Source of the DNA: Thermanaerothrix sp. | GTDB lineage: Bacteria > Synergistota > Synergistia > Synergistales > Synergistaceae | Direction: 5' to 3' | Assembly: GCA_026417795.1 (NCBI GenBank) | Contig: JAOACP010000010.1 | Coordinates: forward strand, 1 to 63,086 | Length of the DNA: 63,086 nt | Shown: positions 15,742 to 24,865 of the stretch, one piece after another | Position numbering within the stretch: the first letter of the stretch is position 1 | Layout: each line of letters starts with the position of its first letter | The notes under the pieces: generated by a model | What the model saw: only the letters and a program-made list of their open reading frames with translations | Told to the model about the DNA's origin: nothing | Databases searched by the model: none | Made by a program: the position numbers and the translations under genes

Positions 15742-17982
15742 TCATCCAAGGAATCCCCATATCATGGATTTGAGCTTGTCCTGGTCGAAGTCCTTCTTCG
15801 ACACGTAGGCGTCCGCCCCGGCCTCCATCCCCATCTTCACCTGCTCCTGGGAGTCCAGGGAGGTTACCACAATGACCGGCAGCCTGGCGGTGGACGGATT
15901 GGCCCTTATGCGCCTTAAAAGCTCGATGCCGTCCATCCTTGGCATCTCCACGTCGGTAACCACCAGATGGAAGGTCTCCTTCGACAACCTCTCCCAGGCG
16001 TCCTGGCCGTCCGAGGCGGTGTCCACCTGGTACCCGAGGGAGCCTATGATGTTCTTGAGAAGGACCCTGGATGTGACCGAGTCCTCCGCCACCAGCACCC
16101 TCTTGGGCCCCGACGGCTTGTCTTCCATCAATGGCGCCGAGTCCCTCTCCAAGGAGTCCAGCAGGTCCTTCACGTCCAGCACCGGCAGCACCATCCCCGA
16201 TCCCAGCACGGTACCCCCAGCGAAGAACCGCACCTTGCCCAGGAACGACCCAAGCCCCTTTACTATCCCCTCATGTTCCCCAAGGATCTGGTCCACCTTT
16301 ACCACTCCGGCCTCCTGGCCGTCGGGAGAGAGGATTACCACACCCTGGGGTCTTAGGGAGGGCTGTGAAGGGGTGTTTATGCCGAACAGCCTCGCCAGGT
16401 CGATTACAGGAAGGTACCTGTCCTTCCCCATGGCGATCCCGCCGGCATGGTCTTCACTGCCTTTAATGGGGCATACCATGGAGACCTGTTGCGAGGGTAT
16501 GCTGAAGGTGTGGCCCCCCGCCTTCACCATCACCCCCCGGTAGGTCCTTACGGCGGCGGGGAAGCGCATTAAAAACGTGGTCCCAAGTCCCTTAGCGGTC
16601 TCCACCTTGATGGAGCCCCCTATCCTGTCCAAGGCCTCCCGTACTATGGACATGCCTATCCCTCGGCCAGAGACGTCCGATATGGTCTGGGCGGTGGAGA
16701 ACCCCGATTGGAATATGAGGTTCAAGATCTCTTCGGTCCCCATGGATGAGGCCTGGTGGCTGGATATGAGACCCTCCCTTAGGGCCTTCCCCTTTATCGC
16801 TTCGGGATCCATGCCCCTTCCGTCGTCCCTGACGGTGATGGTGCAGTCGCTGCCCTGGGTCCCCATGGATATCCATACGGTGCCGGACCTGGGCTTCCCC
16901 AGCTTTTCCCGCTCACCAGGGGATTCTATCCCATGGTCCATGGCGTTCCTCACCAGGTGCATGAGGGGGTCCTTCAGGGTCTCCATGACCTTCCTGTCCA
17001 GCCTTACGTGCCCCCCCGACACCTTAACACTTACGGACTTTGATAGCTTAAGGGCCAGTCCCATGGCGGAGTTCTTGAGGTACTTTAATAGCCACTCCCC
17101 CCGTATCATAGCCATGTCCCTGGCCTTGTGCATCAGGCCCTTTATGGACCTGTCCATGGCTGAAAGGTCCTCCCTAAGCCCCCGGATGACGGGCCTTACA
17201 TCGCCGAAGCCCTTCTCCTCCGATGCGGCGGCGAAGAGCTGGTCCGCCTTCTGGGCCGCGTAAAGGCGCAGCGACATGAGATCCTCCAGCAGGGAGATGA
17301 GCTCCTCCACATCCTTGAAACTGACCCTTACGGTGTCGTCGTGCTCCTGTGGCTGGCCTTGGTGCCCCTTGGGCTCCTGTCCTTCCAGCCCCTGAAGGGG
17401 CATTGCGTCAGAAACCGCGGTCAAGGGCTCCTGGGTCGACGTCCCACTTGCCGCCTTCGGGGCTTCCACGTCTTCCGCGGTAGGGGACTTCGGGCCCTTT
17501 GGGGCGTCGGATATCTCCGCTGTCCTGTGGGCGCCCCCTTGGGCATCCGCCGGGGCCCTTTCGGTTGATGGGGCAGGGCTTGGGGCTTCACCGGCGGGAG
17601 GGGGCGGGGAAGACTTCCCGCTTAGGAGGGCTTCGACTTCCCTTACCACCGCCTCAATGGGCGTGTCTTGACCGCTTATCAGGGCCTCAAGGGCCTCCAG
17701 GCCGGCGGCTATCACCCTAAGGTCCGACGGGACGATCTTTCTATGCCCCTTCCTTGCGGCGGAGAGCAGGGACTCCAGGGACTGGCATAATATGGACACC
17801 TTGGGGTATCCCACCGTCTGGGAGGCCCCCTTCATGTTGTGAAAGGCCCTGTAGGCGGAGTCCAGCCTGGATGAATCCTCAAGCGACCAGGGGTCCTGGA
17901 GCACCTCCTTTATGGTGGAGAGGTACTCATCCGCCTCGATGGCGAAATCCTTTCGAAGCTCTTCCAGGAAATCGTCCTCCAT
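15742..17982 (-). CDS. cheA: Hybrid chemotaxis histidine kinase CheA with C-terminal receiver, WspE-like
   Basis: CheA autophosphorylates and passes phosphate to response regulators. About 746 residues: HPt domain with His48 in AFHNMKGAS, a Pro/Ala/Glu-rich linker (about 125-215), a short dimerisation region, a HATPase domain (HLVRNAMDHGIES, DDGRGMDPEA, SGRGIGMSIV, GLGTTF), a CheW-like domain (VMVKAGGHTFSIP) and a final REC domain (VLVAEDSVTS, VTDVEMPRMDG). The REC fusion is the WspE/FrzE architecture. ATG 17982 is preferred over 17991 because AGGAG is 9 nt upstream of it. The Shine-Dalgarno overlaps the mcp stop, so the two are translationally linked. Confidence 0.95.
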   Translation of the reverse strand: MEDDFLEELRKDFAIEADEYLSTIKEVLQDPWSLEDSSRLDSAYRAFHNMKGASQTVGYPKVSILCQSLESLLSAARKGHRKIVPSDLRVIAAGLEALEALISGQDTPIEAVVREVEALLSGKSSPPPPAGEAPSPAPSTERAPADAQGGAHRTAEISDAPKGPKSPTAEDVEAPKAASGTSTQEPLTAVSDAMPLQGLEGQEPKGHQGQPQEHDDTVRVSFKDVEELISLLEDLMSLRLYAAQKADQLFAAASEEKGFGDVRPVIRGLREDLSAMDRSIKGLMHKARDMAMIRGEWLLKYLKNSAMGLALKLSKSVSVKVSGGHVRLDRKVMETLKDPLMHLVRNAMDHGIESPGEREKLGKPRSGTVWISMGTQGSDCTITVRDDGRGMDPEAIKGKALREGLISSHQASSMGTEEILNLIFQSGFSTAQTISDVSGRGIGMSIVREALDRIGGSIKVETAKGLGTTFLMRFPAAVRTYRGVMVKAGGHTFSIPSQQVSMVCPIKGSEDHAGGIAMGKDRYLPVIDLARLFGINTPSQPSLRPQGVVILSPDGQEAGVVKVDQILGEHEGIVKGLGSFLGKVRFFAGGTVLGSGMVLPVLDVKDLLDSLERDSAPLMEDKPSGPKRVLVAEDSVTSRVLLKNIIGSLGYQVDTASDGQDAWERLSKETFHLVVTDVEMPRMDGIELLRRIRANPSTARLPVIVVTSLDSQEQVKMGMEAGADAYVSKKDFDQDKLKSMIWGFLG

Positions 17983-17994
17983 GGGGCTCATCTC

Positions 17995-19668
17995 CTAGAG
18001 CTTGTATGTGCTCACAAGGTGCAGCAGGTTGTGCCCCTTGGCCTTGAGCTCCTTCGCGGCGGATTCGAGTTCCTTCATGGCGTCGGCGTTCTCCCTGCTG
18101 GAGGTTCGTATCTGCTCCAGCGCCAGGTTCACCTGCTCGACCCCTACGAACAGGTCCTGGTTGGCCTTGAGTATCTGGGCTGCCATCTGGGATATCTCCC
18201 CAAGCTGTCGGGCCATCTGGTCCATGGAGACCTTCACCGGCTCAGTGTGCCTCTCCGCCTCCGACACCGCCCTCATCCCCTGTTCGGTGGCCATAACCGC
18301 CGATGACGTGGCCCGCTGGACCTCCTCCAGCTTGCGCTTTACGTCCTTGGCGGACTGCTTGGACTGTTCCGCCAGGCTCTTTATCTCCTGGGCCACCACC
18401 GCGAAGCCCTTCCCGCTGTCGGAGTAGCGGGCGGCCTCCACCGCCGCGTTCACCGCCAGCAGGTTGGACTGCTCCGCCAGGTCCTCCACGGTGTCCGCTA
18501 TGTCCATTATCTCCCGGCTTCGGTCATTCAGGTTCACTATGGTGCCCGATATGAAGTTCATCCTCTCCATTATAAGCTTGAGGGATTCCAGAAGTCCCAT
18601 CACCGCCTCGTTGGTCCTTATGACCAGTTCAAGCCCCTCCCGGGAGAGCTGCGTGGCCTCCTCCATCCGCTTTGTGGTGGCCTTGGCGGTGGCCTTTATC
18701 TCCTCCATGGAGGAGGAGCTCTCGGTTATGGCGGAGTGGTTTCCCTCCGTTGAGGCCGCCACCTGGGACATGGTGGCCCCTATCTTCACCGCCGTGTCGT
18801 CTATGGTCTTTGAGGTCTCGGCCATCTCCGATATCTGCTCTCTGAGGCTCGTCAGAAGCCGTTCCACGGATCTTGCCATGTCGCCCGCCTCGTCGGACCT
18901 CTTAAGAAACCTCTCGGGGACCTTGAAGTCTATCCTGTGGGACCCTATCTGCCCCATCACGCCGGAGCCCCACCGGAAGGCGGAGGATATCTGGAAGGCA
19001 AGAAGGTATCCGGTGAACGCGATCAGAGCTATTATGACCCCAAGGCCTATAATGGCCTTCATGGCGGAGCGCCTTGCCCTTTCCGCGGATTCCATCAGCT
19101 TTTTGGAGGCCTCGGCGGTCATGTAGCTGGAGAAAGCCTCCGTCTCCTTGCCGAACTGGTCGGATACCTTGAGGAGCTCCCTTATCCTTTCAAGGCCTTC
19201 GGCGTAGATCCTTTCGCGGGATGACCTGTTTTTGCTGCGGCTCAACGCCAAAAGTACCTGGTCCACCTCTTCGTGCCCCTGATGCCACGCCATGTAGTGG
19301 TCCTTCAGGTGCTCCACCATGGAAAGCTCCTTGGGGTTAGACCTTACGTACCGGTTGTTGAGCAGTTTGTCGATGTCCCTGCCCATCTGGTTGATGGTCT
19401 CCCTCTTATGGCTTAGGTTTTTAGATATGTCGCCCCCGTAGAGGTCGTTTATGTGTTCCGAAAGGACGGAGAAGAAGAGCCCCCGTATCTCCACCCGGTT
19501 GTAGTTCAGCCCTTTCGCCAGCAAAAGCGCCTCATGGACCAGCCGCTGGTCCACGGCCATCCTCTCCGCCTGGACGCTGTTTTCCCAAAGGATAAATCCA
19601 AGCCAGACGAGAGAGGCGGACGCTACGGTGATAAGTCCGAGCAGTTTGAGCCTTATGGTCAGCTTCAT
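17995..19668 (-). CDS. Methyl-accepting chemotaxis protein, WspA-like
   Basis: A receptor of about 557 residues: membrane helix (LLGLITVASASLVWLGFILW), a mostly helical periplasmic domain of about 180 residues, a second helix (AIIGLGVIIALIAFTGYLLAF), a HAMP-like segment and a cytoplasmic signalling hairpin with the MCP tip (DLAEQSNLLAVNAAVEAAR, GKGFAVVAQEIKSLAEQS). It senses an unknown, possibly envelope or surface, cue and controls CheA. Starts at 19674 and 19668 are both possible; upstream codons in the open frame look non-coding. It lies mid-operon rather than first as in Pseudomonas wsp. Confidence 0.93.
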   Translation of the reverse strand: MKLTIRLKLLGLITVASASLVWLGFILWENSVQAERMAVDQRLVHEALLLAKGLNYNRVEIRGLFFSVLSEHINDLYGGDISKNLSHKRETINQMGRDIDKLLNNRYVRSNPKELSMVEHLKDHYMAWHQGHEEVDQVLLALSRSKNRSSRERIYAEGLERIRELLKVSDQFGKETEAFSSYMTAEASKKLMESAERARRSAMKAIIGLGVIIALIAFTGYLLAFQISSAFRWGSGVMGQIGSHRIDFKVPERFLKRSDEAGDMARSVERLLTSLREQISEMAETSKTIDDTAVKIGATMSQVAASTEGNHSAITESSSSMEEIKATAKATTKRMEEATQLSREGLELVIRTNEAVMGLLESLKLIMERMNFISGTIVNLNDRSREIMDIADTVEDLAEQSNLLAVNAAVEAARYSDSGKGFAVVAQEIKSLAEQSKQSAKDVKRKLEEVQRATSSAVMATEQGMRAVSEAERHTEPVKVSMDQMARQLGEISQMAAQILKANQDLFVGVEQVNLALEQIRTSSRENADAMKELESAAKELKAKGHNLLHLVSTYKL

Positions 19669-19761
19669 CAACATCCATCCCCAAGCGGATAGAGTGTTTT
19701 GTTCTAAGGTTAAGGCCTTCAATGGATAGGCCTGCGCCTTTCGAGTCGGTCGAAACCCAGG

Positions 19762-20226
19762 TCACGGGGATATCACGTCCGGATCGATCACGGGCACCTC
19801 CCCGAACATCCAGCGCACCGCCCCTGCGCCCAGCACCTCCCGTATCTCGGAGGCCTTGACGTTCACCATGCCCTCCAGCCTGTCGAACCCGATGCCGAAG
19901 GGCCCCTTGAGGTTCTGGGTCATCATGGCCACCGATATCTCCCCGAAACCGGATATGCCCGCCAGGGAAGACGGGTCTATGAGGGGCACGATGCTGCCCC
20001 TCAGGTTGAACACCCCCGCTATGTGGGGGGCGGTCAGCGGAAGGGGAGTGTATCCTATTTTAAGCCGCACTATCTCGCCCCCCTTTGAGGCGGGCACCCC
20101 CAGCCTTTTCCCCATCCTGACGAAGACCAGCATGCTGATGAGCTCCTCCTCCGCCGGCGGTAGATGGGACAGCTTGGCCGCCCTGGCCCTTAACCGTTGG
20201 ACCCTTAGATCCTCTTTTGAACTCAT
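19762..20226 (-). CDS. cheW: CheW-type coupling protein
   Basis: The 154-residue CheW domain protein (ISMLVFVRMGKRLGVPASKGG, IAGVFNLRGSIVPLIDPSSL, FDRLEGMVNVKASEIREVLG) couples the receptor to CheA. An N-terminal extension of about 35 basic residues precedes the domain, as in WspB/WspD-type couplers. ATG 20226 has AGGAGG at 7 nt; the upstream in-frame codons overlap cheR. It is one of two CheW genes flanking cheR, the arrangement of wspB-wspC-wspD. Confidence 0.9.
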   Translation of the reverse strand: MSSKEDLRVQRLRARAAKLSHLPPAEEELISMLVFVRMGKRLGVPASKGGEIVRLKIGYTPLPLTAPHIAGVFNLRGSIVPLIDPSSLAGISGFGEISVAMMTQNLKGPFGIGFDRLEGMVNVKASEIREVLGAGAVRWMFGEVPVIDPDVISP

Positions 20227-20249
20227 CGTAGTGCCTCCTTTTGCGGAGT

Positions 20250-21605
20250 TCATACCAGTTCCCTTGCGGCCCGTCTAAGATGTCCCACCGCTATGTGCGA
20301 TCCGTAAAGCGTAGGTTTCCCGTCGTCCATGTCCTTAAGGCTGTTGAGAAGAAGCCTCCCGTGCCTTTGGGCGGAGGCCACGTCCCCCTCCTTAAGGGAC
20401 AGTATCATGAGGGAGTATCTGGCTTCGGGCATGTCTGGATCGAGATACGCCGCCTCCTTGAGGGCCTCCTTAGCCTCCTTGTGCATCCCCATGTCCGTCA
20501 ATATCACCCCCTTGAGGAACCTGATCTTGGCCCAGGTGGGGTTCTCCGCCTCCGCTAAGGCCAGGAGGGCAAGGGCCCCCTGCAGGTCCCCCCGGTCGGC
20601 GGTGGATTTTATGCTGTAAAAAACCCTGTCCTCCTCATCCTTGTCCACCGCCTTTGGTGCGTCCGCTTCCTTGCTGGATTTCGGGGTGCTTGGTTTGGGT
20701 GTTTCGTTTATTAGGTTCGGGCTTCTTAAAACAGGATGTTGGGCCCCGTCCACTGGGTGATGCTCCCCTTGGAGGGCCCGCCATCCGCCCTCCAGGTTGC
20801 GTGTTGGCCGTCCCTCGCCGGTGGGGGCCGTTTTCCGGAAGACGAAGAGCCCAGAGGGGCTGAAAAGGGTGCCCCTTAGCCTGGTTACCGAAGGAGCCTC
20901 CGCCGCCCCTACAAGAAGAACCCCTTGGGGACTAAGTCTTTCGTGGAAGATGTCCAAGGCCTTACATGTGGCGGAGTCGGAGAAGTATATGAATAGGTTC
21001 CTGCAGGATATGCCGTCGAATAGGCCTTCCGGCGGGGACAGCACGTTGCCCGTGAGGAAGCGCACGTTCTTCCTGTACCTGTCCTTGACCCTGAAGCGCT
21101 CCCCCTGGAGGTGGTCTAGCAAAAGACGCTTCTCATCCCCAAGCCCCCGGAGGGACCATAGGCCGTAGACGCCCTCCATGGCCCGCCGGACGGCGGAGGG
21201 GTTTATGTCGGAGCCCACTATGGAGAAGTCCTCTACCCCCCGCTGGACTAAGAGGAACGCCAAGGAGTAGACCTCTTCGCCGGAGCTGCAGGCGGCGCAC
21301 CACACCCGGGGCCTTCCAATGGCCGACAGGTGTCTTACGAACTCCTCAAGGGCCTCCCGGTGCCTCATGAAGTAGGTTTCCCCCACCGCCAGGCGTTTGA
21401 CCACCTCGTCGCAAAGCTCCTCAAGCCCCATGGAAAGACAGCGGTCCATCCCCGCCTCGCAAAGCCCCTTGAGGGCCCTTAGCACCTGTTCTTCCTGCCC
21501 CCCAAGGTCAAGGCCGTACCGGGCTTCCATCCTTGGGATCAGGGACTTAGTCAGTTCCTGGATCTTCCAAACGTCCCCCTCCGCAGCCCAGTCATGGACC
21601 TTCAG
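20250..21605 (-). CDS. cheR: Chemotaxis methyltransferase CheR with TPR tail, WspC-like; probable CTG start
   Basis: CheR methylates receptor glutamates with SAM. The protein has the N-terminal CheR helix bundle, the catalytic domain (VGETYFMRH, WCAACSSGEEVYSLAF, VGSDINPSAV, FDGISCRNLFIYF) and, after a polar linker, C-terminal TPR-like repeats (about the last 120 residues), the WspC/FrzF architecture. The first ATG in frame (21530) has no Shine-Dalgarno and cuts into the family's first helix. The upstream codons read protein-like (VWKIQELTKSLIPRM) back to a TGA at 21609-21611. I propose a CTG at 21605, seven bases after GGGGGG. A one-base G-run error that would connect an ATG at 21595 is the alternative. 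Confidence 0.88.
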   Translation of the reverse strand: MKVHDWAAEGDVWKIQELTKSLIPRMEARYGLDLGGQEEQVLRALKGLCEAGMDRCLSMGLEELCDEVVKRLAVGETYFMRHREALEEFVRHLSAIGRPRVWCAACSSGEEVYSLAFLLVQRGVEDFSIVGSDINPSAVRRAMEGVYGLWSLRGLGDEKRLLLDHLQGERFRVKDRYRKNVRFLTGNVLSPPEGLFDGISCRNLFIYFSDSATCKALDIFHERLSPQGVLLVGAAEAPSVTRLRGTLFSPSGLFVFRKTAPTGEGRPTRNLEGGWRALQGEHHPVDGAQHPVLRSPNLINETPKPSTPKSSKEADAPKAVDKDEEDRVFYSIKSTADRGDLQGALALLALAEAENPTWAKIRFLKGVILTDMGMHKEAKEALKEAAYLDPDMPEARYSLMILSLKEGDVASAQRHGRLLLNSLKDMDDGKPTLYGSHIAVGHLRRAARELV

Positions 21606-21993
21606 AGATCATCCCCCCGATGTTAAGCACCACCGCCACGGTTTTATGGTCCTCCATCACCACCGCGTCCAACGGCTGCCCCATCACGGTGCAGCGGGTC
21701 CTGGACCGGGCCTCGAAGACCCCCAGCACCTCGTCCACCCATATGCCAAGTACGTCGTCCCCCGATCGGGCCAGCACTATGGCGTCCGAGGTGGCCATAT
21801 CCTTACGAGGTACCCCTAGGATCCCCCTTAGGTCCAGCACCGGCACCATCTCGCCGCTCAAGTTAAGCATCCCCGCCACGGGGCCCTCCCCGGTGGAAGG
21901 GGTGAGAAGCGCCGCGGGAACGGCTCGCACCACCTGCTCAAGGGGCAGGGCCAGATGCCGGTTTTCTACCCTCATGGCAAGGAACGTGTCCAG
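21592..21993 (-). CDS. cheW: CheW-type coupling protein; probable CTG start
   Basis: A second coupling protein of about 133 residues (TFLAMRVENRHLALPLEQVV, GMLNLSGEMVPVLDLRGILG, LGIWVDEVLGVFEARSRT). CheW proteins begin with a strand of the type 'FLxFRLxxxxYALPLExV'. The first ATG in frame (21975) falls inside that strand, so the true start must be upstream. Between the sir2 stop (22015-22017) and 21975 no ATG, GTG or TTG is in frame; a CTG at 21993 lies six bases after GGGGGGGAG. This may be a non-AUG start or a one-base undercall in the G7 run (22002-22008). It is the first che gene after sir2. Confidence 0.85.
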   Translation of the reverse strand: MDTFLAMRVENRHLALPLEQVVRAVPAALLTPSTGEGPVAGMLNLSGEMVPVLDLRGILGVPRKDMATSDAIVLARSGDDVLGIWVDEVLGVFEARSRTRCTVMGQPLDAVVMEDHKTVAVVLNIGGMISEGP

Positions 21994-22014
21994 TGAGATC
22001 TCCCCCCCATGCCC

Positions 22015-22761
22015 TTACGCCATGTCCTTCAGGTGTCCGCTTACCCTCCGGAAGAACGAGTCTATGCCCTCCTGGGCGGTTATGTCCGCCTTGCGGCCCA
22101 GGTTTTGCCAGTTGAAATCCCCCAGGTTCACCACCCCGAGCAACCCTCTTGATGCGGAGGGTATCAGCGCCGCGGGGGTCACGTTAAGGGAGGTGCCTAT
22201 GACCAGCATGAGGTCGCTTTCCGATGCGGACTTGAAACAGCGGTCCAGGTGCTTTACCGGCTCGCCGAAGAAGACTATGTCAGGCCTTATTATGCCAGAA
22301 CAGGGGCACCTTGGCACCTCGTTCAGGCCCAGGAGCTCCCTTACGTCCTGGACGGAGTATGCCTTGCCGCAGGAGGAACAGAAGTTGTGGGTTATGCCGC
22401 CGTGGATCTCGATGACGTCCCTGGAGCCCGCCCGCTGGTGCAATCCGTCCACGTTCTGGGTTATGACCGTCACCTTTTGGGAGCCCTCCAGTTCCGCAAG
22501 GAACCTGTGGGTAAAGGTGGGCTGGGCGTTTAGCATGATGTCCATGAGACCTCGGTGGAAACTGTAGAACTCCGACGGGTCCTCGCGGAACCGGCGGATG
22601 TCGAAGATCCCCTCCGGATCCTTGACGTTTAGGGTCCTGTATATGCCCTTGGGCCCCCTGAAGTCCGGTATGCCCGCCTCGGTGGATATGCCGGCGCCGG
22701 TTAAAACCGTTATCCTTTGGGATTCCTTGATGGCTTGGGCCATCCTCTCCGCTTGGGTCAT
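22015..22761 (-). CDS. NAD-dependent protein deacylase, Sir2 family
   Basis: Sirtuins remove acyl groups from protein lysines using NAD+. The 248-residue product has the NAD-binding motifs GAGISTEAGIPDFRG and TQNVDGLHQRAG, the catalytic His120 (IEIHGG), the FFGE and GTSLNV motifs, and a zinc site. The zinc site reads CSSC and then CPC, one residue tighter than the usual CxxC for the second pair. ATG 22761 is preferred, with GGGGGATG upstream. The promoter in front of it appears to serve the whole che/diguanylate-cyclase operon, since cheW begins about 22 nt after its stop. Confidence 0.93.
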   Translation of the reverse strand: MTQAERMAQAIKESQRITVLTGAGISTEAGIPDFRGPKGIYRTLNVKDPEGIFDIRRFREDPSEFYSFHRGLMDIMLNAQPTFTHRFLAELEGSQKVTVITQNVDGLHQRAGSRDVIEIHGGITHNFCSSCGKAYSVQDVRELLGLNEVPRCPCSGIIRPDIVFFGEPVKHLDRCFKSASESDLMLVIGTSLNVTPAALIPSASRGLLGVVNLGDFNWQNLGRKADITAQEGIDSFFRRVSGHLKDMA

Positions 22762-22795
22762 GACCACATCCCCCGCTTTGTTGTTTTATTTTTTT

Positions 22796-22824
22796 ATTGT
22801 AACCCCCTTATGTTGGGATGCCAA
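22796..22824 (-). promoter_or_regulatory. Promoter of the sir2-che operon
   Basis: On the minus strand, TTGGCA (22824-22819) and TACAAT (22801-22796) are separated by 17 nt, about 35 nt before the sir2 ATG. It is divergent from glgB. On the plus strand TACAAT occurs twice (22840 and 22850), but without a matching -35. Confidence 0.65.
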
Positions 22825-22946
22825 AGCGGATTGTTGGGGTACAATGGGATACAATATATTGGGTTTTGCCTGGATTCTATCATCTATACACATCCGGTAC
22901 ACAGGTGGTGGTGCCTTTGGGCGGTGCTGTTCCGGGGATAAGCCTC

Positions 22947-24839
22947 ATGAGCGACTATGACGTGTATCTTTTCAGGGAGGGCCGCCACTTCCGGCTCTAC
23001 CGGTGCCTTGGATGCCACCTCATGGAGGCCGATGGCCAGGAGGGGGCCCTTTTCGCCCTTTGGGCCCCCAACGCCGAGTGGGTGGCGGTGTCAGGGGACT
23101 TCAACGGCTGGAGCTGGGATTCCCATCGGTTGTACCCTAGGTGGGACGGTTCCGGGATATTCGAGGGGTTTGTGCCCTTCGTAAGGCCCGGTGACAGGTA
23201 CAAGTACGTGATAAAGTCCAAGGTGACGGGGGAGGCCTACGAAAAGGCGGACCCCTTCGGCTTCTTCTTCGAGCCTCCACCCCGGAGCGCTTCGGTGGTT
23301 TGGGACCTCTCTTACCGGTGGGGTGACCACGTCTGGATGTCCGAAAGGCCGGGGAGGAACACTTTAAGCTCCCCCTGGACCATATACGAGGCTCATATTG
23401 GCTCCTGGCAGAGGGTGCCGGAGGAGGGGAACCGGTCCCTTTCGTACCGGGAGCTGGCGGATAGGCTCGGGAACTACCTTTTGGAGACCGGTTTCACCCA
23501 CATTGAGCTGCTTCCCGTTATGGAGCACCCCTTCTACGGCTCCTGGGGTTATCAGACCATAGGCTACTTCGCCCCTTCGGCCCGATACGGCGCCCCCCAG
23601 GACTTCATGTACCTTGTGGACCATCTTCACCGGCTGGGGATAGGGGTCATCCTGGACTGGGTGCCGTCCCACTTCCCCAAGGACGGACACGGCCTTGGGT
23701 TCTTCGACGGCACCTGCCTTTTCGAGCACCAGGACCCCCGCAAGGGCTACCATCCGGACTGGAAGAGCGGGATCTTTAACTACGACCGCAACGAGGTGAG
23801 GAGCTTTCTCATAAGCTCCGCCGCCTTCTGGTGCGACCTTTACCACGCCGACGGGCTGCGGGTGGATGCGGTGGCCTCCATGCTGTACCTGGACTACTCA
23901 AGGAAGGACGGCGAGTGGGTCCCGAACCAACACGGCGGAAGGGAGAACCTGGGGGCCATAGAGTTCCTTAGGGCCATGAACTGCGAGATCTACCGGAGCT
24001 TTCCTGGGGTCCAGACCATAGCAGAGGAGTCTACCGCTTGGCCCATGGTGAGCCGGCCGGCCTTCCTTGGGGGCCTTGGGTTCGGCATGAAGTGGAACAT
24101 GGGCTGGATGCACGACGTACTGTCCCACATGGCAAGGGACCCAATTCACCGCAAGTGGCACTTCAACGAGCTCACCTTCGGGCTTTGGTACAACTACTCG
24201 GAGAACTTCGTGCTTCCCTTGTCCCACGACGAGGTGGTGCACGGCAAGGGCTCCCTGTGGGGCAAGATGTGGGGGGGCTCCTGGGACAAGGCCGCCTCGC
24301 TCAGGCTACTGTACGGTTGGATGTACTGCCATCCGGGCAAGAAGCTTCTGTTCATGGGCGGGGAGTTCGGCCAGGAGGGGGAGTGGAACCACGACGCAAG
24401 CCTTGACTGGCACCTTATAAGGGACTCGGAGCTTCATCGGGGGGTGTTCCAATGGGTCAAGGACCTGAACTACTTCCTTCGGTCCCATCCTGCCCTTTAC
24501 CGAGAGGACTTCCAGTCCGACGGTTTCCAGTGGGTGGACTGTGACGACCGGGACAACGGGGTGCTGGCGTGCCTTAGGTTCTCCGGGGATGGGGACGTGG
24601 TGTTGGGGGTGGGCAACTTCACGCCCGTTGCCCGCAGGGGCTACCGCATAGGGGTTCCCTTCGGGGGCTTTTGGAGGGAGGCGCTGAACTCGAACGCATT
24701 GGTTTACGGCGGTTCCGGGGAGGGCAACCTGGGGGGCCTTTGGGCATCTGAGGCTGGTTCCCACGGCAGGCCCTTCTCCCTGGAGATGACGATACCGGGC
24801 AACTCTTTCCTCTTCTTCGAGCCAGCCCGGCAGGCTTGA
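22947..24839 (+). CDS. glgB: 1,4-alpha-glucan branching enzyme
   Basis: GlgB makes alpha-1,6 branches in glycogen. The 630-residue protein has an N-terminal CBM48 domain (FALWAPNAEWVAVSGDFNGW) and a GH13 catalytic barrel with Asp nucleophile in DGLRVDAVASMLYLDY, Glu in IAEESTAW and Asp in LSHDEVVHGKGS, then a C-terminal beta domain. The frame is open from 22818, but the natural start is ATG 22947 (MSDYDVYLFREG). malQ follows 26 nt after its stop. No glgA, glgC or glgP is in the window. Confidence 0.95.
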   Translation: MSDYDVYLFREGRHFRLYRCLGCHLMEADGQEGALFALWAPNAEWVAVSGDFNGWSWDSHRLYPRWDGSGIFEGFVPFVRPGDRYKYVIKSKVTGEAYEKADPFGFFFEPPPRSASVVWDLSYRWGDHVWMSERPGRNTLSSPWTIYEAHIGSWQRVPEEGNRSLSYRELADRLGNYLLETGFTHIELLPVMEHPFYGSWGYQTIGYFAPSARYGAPQDFMYLVDHLHRLGIGVILDWVPSHFPKDGHGLGFFDGTCLFEHQDPRKGYHPDWKSGIFNYDRNEVRSFLISSAAFWCDLYHADGLRVDAVASMLYLDYSRKDGEWVPNQHGGRENLGAIEFLRAMNCEIYRSFPGVQTIAEESTAWPMVSRPAFLGGLGFGMKWNMGWMHDVLSHMARDPIHRKWHFNELTFGLWYNYSENFVLPLSHDEVVHGKGSLWGKMWGGSWDKAASLRLLYGWMYCHPGKKLLFMGGEFGQEGEWNHDASLDWHLIRDSELHRGVFQWVKDLNYFLRSHPALYREDFQSDGFQWVDCDDRDNGVLACLRFSGDGDVVLGVGNFTPVARRGYRIGVPFGGFWREALNSNALVYGGSGEGNLGGLWASEAGSHGRPFSLEMTIPGNSFLFFEPARQA

Positions 24840-24865
24840 ATCCGGAAGGATGTGGAGGGATGTCC

